Positions 12,456 to 19,146 of a stretch of DNA of 19,146 nucleotides are shown in pieces. The notes below the pieces were generated by a model. The model was not told the DNA's origin. It saw nothing but the letters and a program-made list of their open reading frames with translations, and did not search any database. The stretch's first letter is position 1. Each line of letters opens with the position of its first letter. The stretch covers positions 1 through 19,146 of the forward strand of contig NZ_CALNCS010000250.1 of NCBI RefSeq assembly GCF_937875145.1, in the 5' to 3' direction. This stretch comes from Alkalibaculum bacchi. GTDB taxonomy: Bacteria; Bacillota; Clostridia; Eubacteriales; Alkalibacteraceae. The translations under genes and the position numbers were made by a program.

Positions 12456-14099
12456 TTATCCAATTGCCTTTTCTAATCTCTTCATAACCCGATTTTCACC
12501 CATGATCTGCTGTATAGACCACACATCTGGAGATATTGCTTTGCCTACTATCGCTAGTCGAACAACAGTGCTTACGTCGCCTACATGACCTTTGTATTGA
12601 TCTGGGTTTTTCTTAAAGTCTTTTGGTTTTGCAGCGTATCCATTGGCTACAGCAATTTCTCTAATCTTAGCAAACCACTCACTTTGATCGTCACCGTGGT
12701 TATAGGTATCTAAATAAGCTCTTAAAAGCATCTTTGCTTCAGATTCATCCATGTTTTCAGGATAAGGGTCTTCCACTTTAAAGAATTCATCAAAGTAATA
12801 AGAGATAAATTCAAGAATTTGCTTACAGTAGATTAAATCTTTACGTGGATTGCGATCTTCTCTTCCAACAGATAATAATTTTACAACCTCTTCTTTGTGA
12901 GCAGTCAATAACGCTACGATATCGCCCTTGTACTCTTTAGCCCATTGTAGGAAAAATTCGTAAATTTCTTCTGCTGGTATTTTAAGCATAACATTTTTGC
13001 TAATGTCATTCAGTTTGTCTAAATCAAATAAAGCTCCTGAATTACTCATCTTGCTTAGAGTAAATTCAAACTCATTAATATTCTTCTCTGGATTTTCAAT
13101 TCTCCACTCTTCAAAGTTTGAGTTTAAAATCGTCATCAAGTACTCTCTTACCGATGCAGGATGATAACCTAGACTTTTGTAATAGTTTAGCCCTAATTCA
13201 GGATCTTTTCTCTTAGAAAGCTTTCTCTTCACTCCATCATCCATCTTCATTAAATGAGCTGTATGGCAATACACTGGCAAATCCCACTTTAATAAAGTAA
13301 ACAACTCATAGTGAATCGGTAAAGTAGAAAGCCACTCTTCACCTCTTACTACATGAGTAACTTTCATTAGGTGATCATCTACAACATGGGCAAAATGATA
13401 AGTAGGAATGCCGTTAGCCTTTAAGATGACGATATCTTGATTGTTTACAGGTATTGTAAGTTTACCTCTAATGGCATCTTCTATTTCAAAGGTGTCTTCT
13501 TCTTTCCCCATGGATTTTAGGCGCAGAACATATGGTTTATTGTTCTTTAGATGTTCTGTAATTTGTTCTAAAGTCAAATCTCGGTCTTTTGCCCATTTAC
13601 CGTAGTAACCTGTGTTCACATTTTCTTCTACTTGTTGTTTTCTGATTTCTGCCAATTCCTCTTCTGAGCAAAAACACGGATAGGCTCTACCTATTTCTAC
13701 TAAATACTTGGCGACAGTCTGATAGATTTCTCCTCGATGGCTTTGAAAATAAGGTCCATAATTCCCTATTTCTCCATCAATTGTAGCGCCTTCATCAAAC
13801 TTTAAGTCAAAATACTCTAAGGAGGAGATGATGGTTTCTACAGCACCTTCTACTTTTCTTTTTTCATCTGTATCTTCTATGCGAAGCATAAATACGCCAT
13901 GGCTTTGATGAGCCAAGCGTTCGTCTACAAAAGCTCCATAAAGATTTCCTAAGTGAATAAAACCTGTTGGACTTGGCGCCAATCGTGTAACTTTCGCCCT
14001 CTCACTTAAATTTCTATTAGGAAATACAGTATCTTCGTAATAAGATATTGACTTTGTTATTTCTGGAAAAAGCAATTCAGCTAATTTTTTATTGTCCAT
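12456..14099 (-). CDS. gltX: Glutamyl-tRNA synthetase, long clostridial form
   Basis: GltX charges tRNA-Glu (in bacteria that lack GlnRS, also tRNA-Gln as the amidotransferase substrate). It has 547 residues against about 485 for the common bacterial form. The class I signatures are APSPTGFIHLGN (41-52, the HIGH site) and KRKLSKRKD (291-299, the KMSKS site). PCFCSEEELAEIR (141-153) follows the usual GluRS insertion pattern. About 36 extra residues precede the catalytic core (MDNKKLAELLFPEITKSISY onward), as in the second GltX type known from Clostridia and some Bacteroidetes. The C-terminal helical region (about 370-547) is the anticodon-binding part. The ATG has GAGGA at a spacing of 7. The gene has a long structured leader and no adjacent gatCAB genes. 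Whether it is discriminating cannot be told here. Confidence 0.95.
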   Translation of the reverse strand: MDNKKLAELLFPEITKSISYYEDTVFPNRNLSERAKVTRLAPSPTGFIHLGNLYGAFVDERLAHQSHGVFMLRIEDTDEKRKVEGAVETIISSLEYFDLKFDEGATIDGEIGNYGPYFQSHRGEIYQTVAKYLVEIGRAYPCFCSEEELAEIRKQQVEENVNTGYYGKWAKDRDLTLEQITEHLKNNKPYVLRLKSMGKEEDTFEIEDAIRGKLTIPVNNQDIVILKANGIPTYHFAHVVDDHLMKVTHVVRGEEWLSTLPIHYELFTLLKWDLPVYCHTAHLMKMDDGVKRKLSKRKDPELGLNYYKSLGYHPASVREYLMTILNSNFEEWRIENPEKNINEFEFTLSKMSNSGALFDLDKLNDISKNVMLKIPAEEIYEFFLQWAKEYKGDIVALLTAHKEEVVKLLSVGREDRNPRKDLIYCKQILEFISYYFDEFFKVEDPYPENMDESEAKMLLRAYLDTYNHGDDQSEWFAKIREIAVANGYAAKPKDFKKNPDQYKGHVGDVSTVVRLAIVGKAISPDVWSIQQIMGENRVMKRLEKAIG

Positions 14100-14132
14100 T
14101 TTTCATCCTCGATTCTTTTATATTTTATATAT

Positions 14133-14376
14133 AGTAAGCGACTTCCACGCCTTGTTACTGGCTTTAGCAGTTTCTAAATGTTACTTCATTCTAAAAGCGC
14201 TGAAAGCGTAAAGCGGAAGTTTTGTCACCTTCGGTGAGTTTTTCCTTTCCACATTCAGCTTTTCGCTAAACGAAACGAAAGACGGCTTCCCTCGTCTATT
14301 ACACGAAAAACCGTCCTTATATACAAAATGGTGACGTATAAGGGAATCCAACCCTTGATTTCACCCAATAATTATA
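14133..14376 (-). promoter_or_regulatory. Structured leader and putative promoter of gltX, class unknown
   Basis: A TATAAT box (14371-14376, minus strand) has only a weak -35 (TAGAAT at 17 bases). It places the start next to the first hairpin, 14330-14365: stem GGTGA/TCACC enclosing AAGGG/CCCTT with near-symmetrical internal loops. A second hairpin, 14281-14315, nests TCGT/ACGA inside GACGG/CCGTC. A third, 14225-14237, is TCACC-GAA-GGTGA. A last one, 14133-14159, joins AGTAA/TTACT with GCG/CGC near the ribosome site. The GGTGA and TCACC segments of the first and third hairpins could also pair with each other, allowing alternative folds. No T-box core (GGGTGGNACCGCG) is present and I recognise no riboswitch class. 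Confidence 0.4.
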
Positions 14377-14626
14377 CACTAATTTATTAAGTAATTCTAT
14401 GGTTTTCTAATTATTTGTAATAATATAAAGAATATAAAGACTTCATATCCAATAAGATTACTAATATAATAAAATTGTAAATTTCAAGATGTTTTATTTT
14501 GATTCTATGAAAATATTCATTGCAGAACAATGGCACTTAATATAAAATGATTCTGTATTTATTACATATTATTACTAAACTCGACACGCATTTGTAAACA
14601 ATGCAAAATAATTTAGGAGGAAATGA
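14377..14626. other. AT-rich intergenic region upstream of NptA2
   Basis: This stretch between the divergent gltX and NptA2 genes is very AT-rich and has no supported open frame. It contains the NptA2 promoter (14520-14548) and a small hairpin, GCATT/AATGC, at 14588-14604 just before the NptA2 ribosome site. Nothing else is recognised. Confidence 0.6.
14520..14548 (+). promoter_or_regulatory. Sigma-A type promoter of NptA2
   Basis: TTGCAG (14520-14525) is followed after exactly 17 bases by TAAAAT (14543-14548). The start would lie near 14555, giving a leader of about 70 bases that contains the hairpin at 14588-14604 ahead of AGGAGG. Confidence 0.65.
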
Positions 14627-16264
14627 ATGATAGAATTTATTTTTGGTCTTATCGGTGGGACCGCCCTTCTCATGTATGGAGTGGACATGATGGGAGACGG
14701 CTTAGAGAGAGCTTCTGGAAAACTAATGAAAAAAATATTGTCTGTTCTAACCGGAAATATCTGGAGCGCTTTTTTTGTGGGTATTGCAACGACTGTACTC
14801 GTTCAAAGCAGTACGGCTATAACTGTATTAACTGTCGGCTTTGTTAATTCTGGTTTAATGAACCTATCTCAAGCTATTGGAATTATCTATGGTGCCAATA
14901 TTGGTACCACTGTTACAGCCCAACTCATGGCATTTAGTTTTAAATTTAAACTTACAGAAATAGCTTTACCTGTTTTAGGTCTAGGCTTTGCTATATCTTA
15001 TTTTGCAAAGAAAGACGTTATTAAAAATATAGGCAGTGCCATCATGGGATTTGGCATAATGTTTTTAGGCTTAAAGATTTTAAACTCAGGTGTTCCGTTT
15101 ATTCAAGAAAGCGAGTCCATCCGATTGTTCTTCCAAGATTATGCCTCTATTACTATAATAGGGATTATACTAGGTGCAGTTGCCACTGCTATGGTTCATA
15201 GTAGTAGTGCTACCGTTGGTTTAGTGCTCATGTTAGGACAGGCAGGTGTTATCACCTTACCTGGTGCAATTGCCATTATGCTTGGAGATAATATCGGTAC
15301 ATGTATTACTGCTCAGTTAGCCAGTGCAACTGGTAATATTAATGCTAGAAGAACCGCTTGGGCACATACCTTATACAATATTATTGGCGTTGCGATCTGT
15401 GCAATTCTAATTGGACCTTTTATCAACCTCATAGAGTTCTTTACTCAAATTATGTATGGCAGTTCAGAAATTGGGCTTCAAATTGCCAACTCTCATACTG
15501 TATTTAATGTAGTAAGTGCATTGGTGTTTTTGCCATTCCATAAAGTATATGTTACATTTTTAGAAAAAATAATTGTAGATAAGAATGAAGACACATTTGA
15601 ACACTTAGACAAAAATCTTTTAACTTCGCCAGTAGCGGCATTTCAGGCTACATTGCAGGAGACACTTAGAGCACTAGACATAGTCAAGCATATGATCGAT
15701 AAATCCCTTACTGCTCTTTATGAAAATAGCATGAAATGCTTGGATGAAATTAATAAAGATGAAGATATCTTAAACAAGATACAAATTGATATTACATCCT
15801 TTGTAGTAGACATATCAAAGCAAGGACTTACGAATCAATATTCTGCTATGATACCAGCCTTTATAAATTCCATTAATAATATCGAACGAGTTGGAGATCG
15901 TACCATAGAATACTTAAAAAATATCAGCACCAAAGTTGATAAACAATTACCTTTTTCAGAACTATCACAAAAAGAAATAGATGTATATAAAAATATTTTA
16001 ACAACAATGATTTCTATCACTATAGATAGTATTGAAAACCGTGATTACTCTAAGGTAGATGAAATGAAGAGATTAGAAGATCAAGCAGATTCCTTTTATA
16101 ACGCACTACTTGATAATCACATCAAACGACTTGAAAACGATATATGTAATGTAGAATCTGGAGCCATATTTGTAGATTTAATTGGTCACATGGAACGAAT
16201 GGCAGACCACTTGTATAAAGTCTATATGACTTTAGTTGATGAAAATTTGTTGTCACATTTATAA
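14627..16264 (+). CDS. Second Na+/phosphate cotransporter family protein with PhoU-like domain (NptA2), diverged
   Basis: This 545-residue paralogue of NptA1 has the same architecture: two Na/Pi-cotransporter repeats (about residues 1-325) and a C-terminal PhoU-like helical domain (about 340-545) with NNIERVGDRTIEYL and HMERMADHLYKVYM. The substrate-site motifs differ from NptA1. The first reads QSSTAIT (60-66) rather than QSSSTTT, and the second reads HSSSATVG (191-198), with His replacing the conserved Gln; the codon is CAT at 15197-15199. GANIGTT (89-95) and GDNIGTC are retained. The PhoU metal-binding signatures are also weaker (GDRTIEY, ADHLYKV). It may therefore transport a different anion or act mainly in regulation; this is inference. 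The ATG at 14627 is chosen because AGGAGG is 6 bases upstream; the ATG at 14623 is in another frame. Confidence 0.87.
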   Translation: MIEFIFGLIGGTALLMYGVDMMGDGLERASGKLMKKILSVLTGNIWSAFFVGIATTVLVQSSTAITVLTVGFVNSGLMNLSQAIGIIYGANIGTTVTAQLMAFSFKFKLTEIALPVLGLGFAISYFAKKDVIKNIGSAIMGFGIMFLGLKILNSGVPFIQESESIRLFFQDYASITIIGIILGAVATAMVHSSSATVGLVLMLGQAGVITLPGAIAIMLGDNIGTCITAQLASATGNINARRTAWAHTLYNIIGVAICAILIGPFINLIEFFTQIMYGSSEIGLQIANSHTVFNVVSALVFLPFHKVYVTFLEKIIVDKNEDTFEHLDKNLLTSPVAAFQATLQETLRALDIVKHMIDKSLTALYENSMKCLDEINKDEDILNKIQIDITSFVVDISKQGLTNQYSAMIPAFINSINNIERVGDRTIEYLKNISTKVDKQLPFSELSQKEIDVYKNILTTMISITIDSIENRDYSKVDEMKRLEDQADSFYNALLDNHIKRLENDICNVESGAIFVDLIGHMERMADHLYKVYMTLVDENLLSHL

Positions 16265-16282
16265 AAAGTGCTTGGACACTTT
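16265..16282. repeat. Palindrome behind NptA2, related to the one behind NptA1
   Basis: AAAGTG and CACTTT pair around CTTGGA, starting right after the NptA2 stop codon. The sequence and the position relative to the stop resemble 10873-10891. No T-tract follows directly; the next T-rich stretch is TAGTCTTTAGTC. Confidence 0.5.
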
Positions 16283-16406
16283 AGTCTTTAGTCACTAGTA
16301 TTAGGGTACTCCTTTAAGGTCATTTTACTATTAAAAGAAATAATGATAAGCATATTATGGTCTTTAAATAATAGAATTTTTCTTTTGCTCTAGTTACTAC
16401 TTCTTT

Positions 16407-16446
16407 AAGACTAGGCATTTGCAAAATAAAGCAAATACTTAGTCTT
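16407..16446. terminator. Long hairpin between NptA2 and the EamA gene, possible terminator
   Basis: Arms of 16 bases (AAGACTA...ATTTGC and GCAAAT...TAGTCTT) pair with one mismatch and one G-U pair around the loop AAAATAAA. It separates two convergent genes and lies 13 bases after the EamA stop. Only a loose U-rich run (CTCTTAATCC) follows on the plus strand and none on the minus strand, so termination is plausible but not certain. Confidence 0.5.
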
Positions 16447-16459
16447 CTCTTAATCCACA

Positions 16460-17362
16460 CTATTTTTTATCTGAAAAATGAACTCCTAAGACTCCTCCTA
16501 CAATAAGAATGGAGCCTATGATATGATAATATACAATTGTTTCTTTTAAGAACACTGCTCCTGCAATGGTTGTAATAACCGTAGACAGATTAGCGAAAAC
16601 GCCCATTTTAGAGGCTTCTATTTTAGATAAAATATAGTTGTTCATAATGGATGTTCCTAAAGAAGAAAGTACACCTAAATACATTATAGATATTATAAAA
16701 CTAAGATTTGATAAAGGTACGAAAAAATCACTTAATGTACCATTCGTGATATGTTTACCTACAGACAACACATTAAAAGCAATAAAACCAATTAAAATCA
16801 TAATAGAGCTTATTTCGAGATGGCTAAAGTCCTTCCTCATCTTTCTTGCCATAACGCTATAGCTAGATGTAGATAAAGCTGCTAATAGCATTAAAATGGT
16901 GCCTTTTAAATTATTAAATTCTAGATTAACCCCCTTATTTATCGCTATATACATTACACCTATTACAGATATTAAAATTGAAAACTTCTGAAAAATCGTC
17001 GTCCTCTCTTTTAAAAAGTAAGTTGCTAGAATTAATGTAAATATAGGAGATGCAGCTAGTAAAATGCCTCCTTCTGCGGAAGAAATATATTGAAGAGCAA
17101 ATGCTTGCAACGAAAAAAAGCCCAAAGGATAAAATAGAGATATGGGGATGATTTTTATCATTCTTTCTTTGCTAAATTCAACCTTAATCCATCTAAATCC
17201 ATACGCAATGAAAAGACCTATAAATGCAGCTGAAAATCGATATGCTAATAAATCAATTGGATCTGCTGACTCTAAAGCAATTTTTAAGAACATAAATGAT
17301 AAACCGACAATCAATGTATACACGGCTACTGATATATATACTTTTTTATTATAACCTCCCAT
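16460..17362 (-). CDS. EamA/DMT superfamily transporter
   Basis: This 300-residue membrane protein has ten predicted membrane segments arranged as two EamA repeats (about residues 9-135 and 150-292). Typical features are the first-helix pattern with FMFLKIALESADPIDLLAYRFSAAF (about 23-47), the second-repeat start GTILMLLAALSTSSYSVMARK, and the C-terminal LGTSIMNNYILSKIEASKMGVFANLSTVITTIAGAVFLKE, with the helix that ends in ETIVYYHIIGSILIVGGVLG. Members export amino acids, nucleotides or drugs, or import metabolites; the substrate cannot be read from sequence. The ATG has GGGGG at a spacing of about 8. It stands alone between NptA2 (convergent) and the atp operon end (same strand, separated by a strong terminator). 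Confidence 0.9.
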   Translation of the reverse strand: MGGYNKKVYISVAVYTLIVGLSFMFLKIALESADPIDLLAYRFSAAFIGLFIAYGFRWIKVEFSKERMIKIIPISLFYPLGFFSLQAFALQYISSAEGGILLAASPIFTLILATYFLKERTTIFQKFSILISVIGVMYIAINKGVNLEFNNLKGTILMLLAALSTSSYSVMARKMRKDFSHLEISSIMILIGFIAFNVLSVGKHITNGTLSDFFVPLSNLSFIISIMYLGVLSSLGTSIMNNYILSKIEASKMGVFANLSTVITTIAGAVFLKETIVYYHIIGSILIVGGVLGVHFSDKK

Positions 17363-17531
17363 AAAATATCCCCCTGATTTTTACTTTGTACCATAACTGC
17401 GTCTTCAAACAACTAAAAATGAATTTCTTTCTTAAAATCATCTACAATAGTATCATATTTTTTATAAGAATACCTGCTCTTAAGTAAATTTTCGCAGAAA
17501 GGCCCTACAAAGAATTGCATAGTAATTCATC

Positions 17532-17581
17532 AAAAAAAATACTTCTAAAAGAATATTAACACACAATATCCTTTTAGAAGT
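17532..17581 (-). terminator. Intrinsic terminator of the ATP synthase operon
   Basis: On the minus strand, 17-base arms (17565-17581 and 17541-17557) pair along their whole length with one G-U pair around a 7-base loop, followed by ATTTTTTTT. It starts 8 bases after the atpC stop and marks the operon end. Confidence 0.95.
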
Positions 17582-17589
17582 AAAAGCAA

Positions 17590-17982
17590 TTACTTTTCCG
17601 TTAAATCTAATCGTACGAGAGCTCTTCTTAAGGCAGCCATTGCTCTAGCTTGATTTGCATTAGAATCTTTTAGCATTTTCTCTGCTCTTTCCTTTGCAGC
17701 TAATGCCCTGTCTACGTCAATCTCACCAGGCCATTCTGCTGCTTCAGTTAAAATCACAGTTTTATCTTTTCCGATTTTTACAAATCCGCCCATTAAGCTT
17801 GCACTTTTTTTTGTTTTATCCTCAAGAAATATTTTTATTTCACCTTCCGCTAGGGTTGTAGTTAGAGGGGTGTGGTGGGGTAATACAGCCAATTCTCCTT
17901 CAGTACCTTTTAGGATGATTTTGCCTACTTCCCCTTCAAAAAAAACTCGATCTACCGCAATGATTTGTAAGTTAAATGCCAT
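17590..17982 (-). CDS. atpC: F-type ATP synthase epsilon subunit
   Basis: Epsilon is part of the central stalk of F1 and regulates ATP hydrolysis. It has 130 residues: an N-terminal beta-sandwich (about 1-85), with the family stretch GTEGELAVLPHHTPLTTTLAEGEI (26-49), then a C-terminal helical hairpin (about 90-130). GEIDVDRALAAKERAEKML contains the IDxxRA motif (IDVDRA) that binds ATP in Bacillus epsilon subunits, so regulatory ATP binding is possible here. The ATG follows AGGA at a spacing of 5 and lies 12 bases after the atpD stop, as expected for the last two genes of the atp operon. Confidence 0.97.
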   Translation of the reverse strand: MAFNLQIIAVDRVFFEGEVGKIILKGTEGELAVLPHHTPLTTTLAEGEIKIFLEDKTKKSASLMGGFVKIGKDKTVILTEAAEWPGEIDVDRALAAKERAEKMLKDSNANQARAMAALRRALVRLDLTEK

Positions 17983-17994
17983 ATTATCCTAGCC

Positions 17995-19146
17995 TCATTT
18001 CGATGCTTTCATTGATTGAGCTTTTTTCACAGCATCTTCAATGGTTCCAACAAGTAAGAATGCTGCTTCTGGTAGATCGTCGTGTTTTCCTTGTAAAATT
18101 TCTTGGAAACCTCTAATCGTTTCAGAGATAGGCACATATTTACCTTCAAAACCAGTAAATTGCTCTGCTACATGGAAAGGTTGTGACAGGAATCGTTCTA
18201 CTTTTCTAGCACGGCTAACGATAATCTTATCTTCGTCAGACAGTTCATCCATACCTAGTATAGCTATAATATCCTGCAGATCCTTGTACCTTTGTAGTAT
18301 CTCTTGTACTTCCCTAGCTGTTTGATAATGGTCTTCACCTACAACTTTAGGATCCAATGCTCTAGATGTTGAATCAAGAGGATCTACAGCTGGATAAATT
18401 CCTTTTTCTGCGATAGATCGACTTAGTACCGTTGTAGCATCTAGATGCGCAAATGTTGTCGCTGGAGCCGGGTCTGTTAAGTCATCCGCTGGAACATATA
18501 CTGCCTGTACAGAGGTGATGGATCCTCTACTAGTAGAAGTGATTCTCTCTTGTAATGCGCCCATTTCTGTAGCCAAAGTAGGCTGATATCCTGCCGCACT
18601 TGGCATTCTTCCTAAAAGAGCAGAAATTTCTGAACCTGCTTGAGTAAAACGGAATATATTGTCGATAAACAGGAGAACGTCTTGACCTGCTTCTTCCCTA
18701 AAATACTCTGCCATAGTAAGTCCTGTTAGACCAACTCTCATTCTCGCTCCAGGAGGCTCATTCATTTGACCAAAACATAAGGCTGTTTTCTCGATAACGC
18801 CTGATTCAATCATTTCATAATAGAGGTCATTTCCCTCTCTCGTTCGCTCACCTACTCCAGCAAAAACAGAGAGTCCCCCATGTTCTTTCGCTATATTATT
18901 GATTAATTCTTGGATTAAAACAGTCTTACCTACACCTGCTCCACCGAATAAGCCAATCTTACCACCCTTAGTATAAGGAGCAATCAAATCTACTACTTTA
19001 ATACCAGTTTCTAAAATCTCTGGCTCTGTTTGTTGCTCTTCAAAGGATGGTGCAGGGCGATGAATAGGGTATTTCATTTTGCTTTTGACAGGAGGTTTTC
19101 CATCAATTGGTTCTCCTAATACATTTACCATTCGCCCTAATGTAGT
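17995..19146 (-). CDS. atpD: F-type ATP synthase beta subunit, cut by the right edge
   Basis: This is the catalytic subunit of F1. The frame stays open through the right edge, so the Met at 19131 is internal (it lies within TLGRMVNVLGEPIDG) and the first 80 or so residues are outside. About 383 residues are visible. Motifs are Walker A GGAGVGKTVLI, the catalytic region GVGERTREGNDLY, Walker B VLLFIDNIFRF, the conserved loop ALLGRMPSAAGYQPTLATEMGALQERI and, near the C-terminus, the DELSDEDK variant of DELSEED. All catalytic residues in view are intact. Whether the enzyme couples to protons or Na+ depends on the c subunit, which is not in the window. Confidence 0.98.
   Translation of the reverse strand, partial: TTLGRMVNVLGEPIDGKPPVKSKMKYPIHRPAPSFEEQQTEPEILETGIKVVDLIAPYTKGGKIGLFGGAGVGKTVLIQELINNIAKEHGGLSVFAGVGERTREGNDLYYEMIESGVIEKTALCFGQMNEPPGARMRVGLTGLTMAEYFREEAGQDVLLFIDNIFRFTQAGSEISALLGRMPSAAGYQPTLATEMGALQERITSTSRGSITSVQAVYVPADDLTDPAPATTFAHLDATTVLSRSIAEKGIYPAVDPLDSTSRALDPKVVGEDHYQTAREVQEILQRYKDLQDIIAILGMDELSDEDKIIVSRARKVERFLSQPFHVAEQFTGFEGKYVPISETIRGFQEILQGKHDDLPEAAFLLVGTIEDAVKKAQSMKASK

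Noticed and set aside
14224..14245. Plus-strand terminator GTCACCTTCGGTGAG-TTTTT
   Set aside because: The stem has only 5 bp and no plus-strand gene lies upstream; it is better explained as part of the minus-strand gltX leader or a repeat.
14100..14370. T-box riboswitch upstream of gltX
   Set aside because: No GGGTGGNACCGCG core is present. The nearest sequence, GGCGTGGAAGTCGC, departs at several fixed positions, and no stem I landmarks were seen.
14623..14847. 74-residue frame overlapping the NptA2 start
   Set aside because: It is a shifted frame over the first part of NptA2; the NptA2 frame has better ribosome spacing and clear family motifs.

Overview
The window is AT-rich bacterial DNA from a low-GC Gram-positive organism, most likely an anaerobic member of the Clostridia (Bacillota). 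The evidence is the strong AGGAGG-type ribosome sites, the T-tract hairpin terminators, a near-consensus CodY operator, a dihydroxy-acid dehydratase of the oxygen-sensitive [4Fe-4S] type, and a long clostridial-style glutamyl-tRNA synthetase with an N-terminal extension. I cannot name a species. No rRNA, tRNA, CRISPR, transposase or phage gene was seen.

Layout. The left edge cuts an unrecognised gene (+), followed by a formate/nitrite-type channel (+). A minus-strand block follows: an orphan ABC ATPase lying 4 bp behind recQ, a cation diffusion facilitator with a manganese-type site, and a TVP38/DedA-like membrane protein. Next come ilvD (minus, with a good promoter, a CodY box and a terminator) and upp (minus, with promoter and terminator). 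Then a Na/phosphate cotransporter-PhoU fusion (+), azlD/azlC (minus), gltX (minus) with a long structured leader, a second, diverged Na/phosphate cotransporter-PhoU paralogue (+), and an EamA-family transporter (minus). The right edge holds the end of the ATP synthase operon, atpD (cut by the edge) and atpC, with a strong terminator.

How the genes fit together. This is mostly housekeeping and membrane transport, not an accessory island. Two themes recur. One is branched-chain amino acids: ilvD under probable CodY control, and azlCD. The other is phosphate: two NptA-PhoU fusions within 4 kb, the second with altered substrate-site motifs.

The less ordinary content lies between the genes. There is a family of dispersed palindromes, an approximately 160 bp MITE-like inverted repeat, an octamer tandem repeat directly behind gltX, an inverted repeat that wraps the upp terminator, and a hairpin cluster of about 235 bp upstream of gltX whose predicted start coincides with its first hairpin. 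I found no clear new multi-gene system. The gltX leader and the NptA2 divergence are the best leads.
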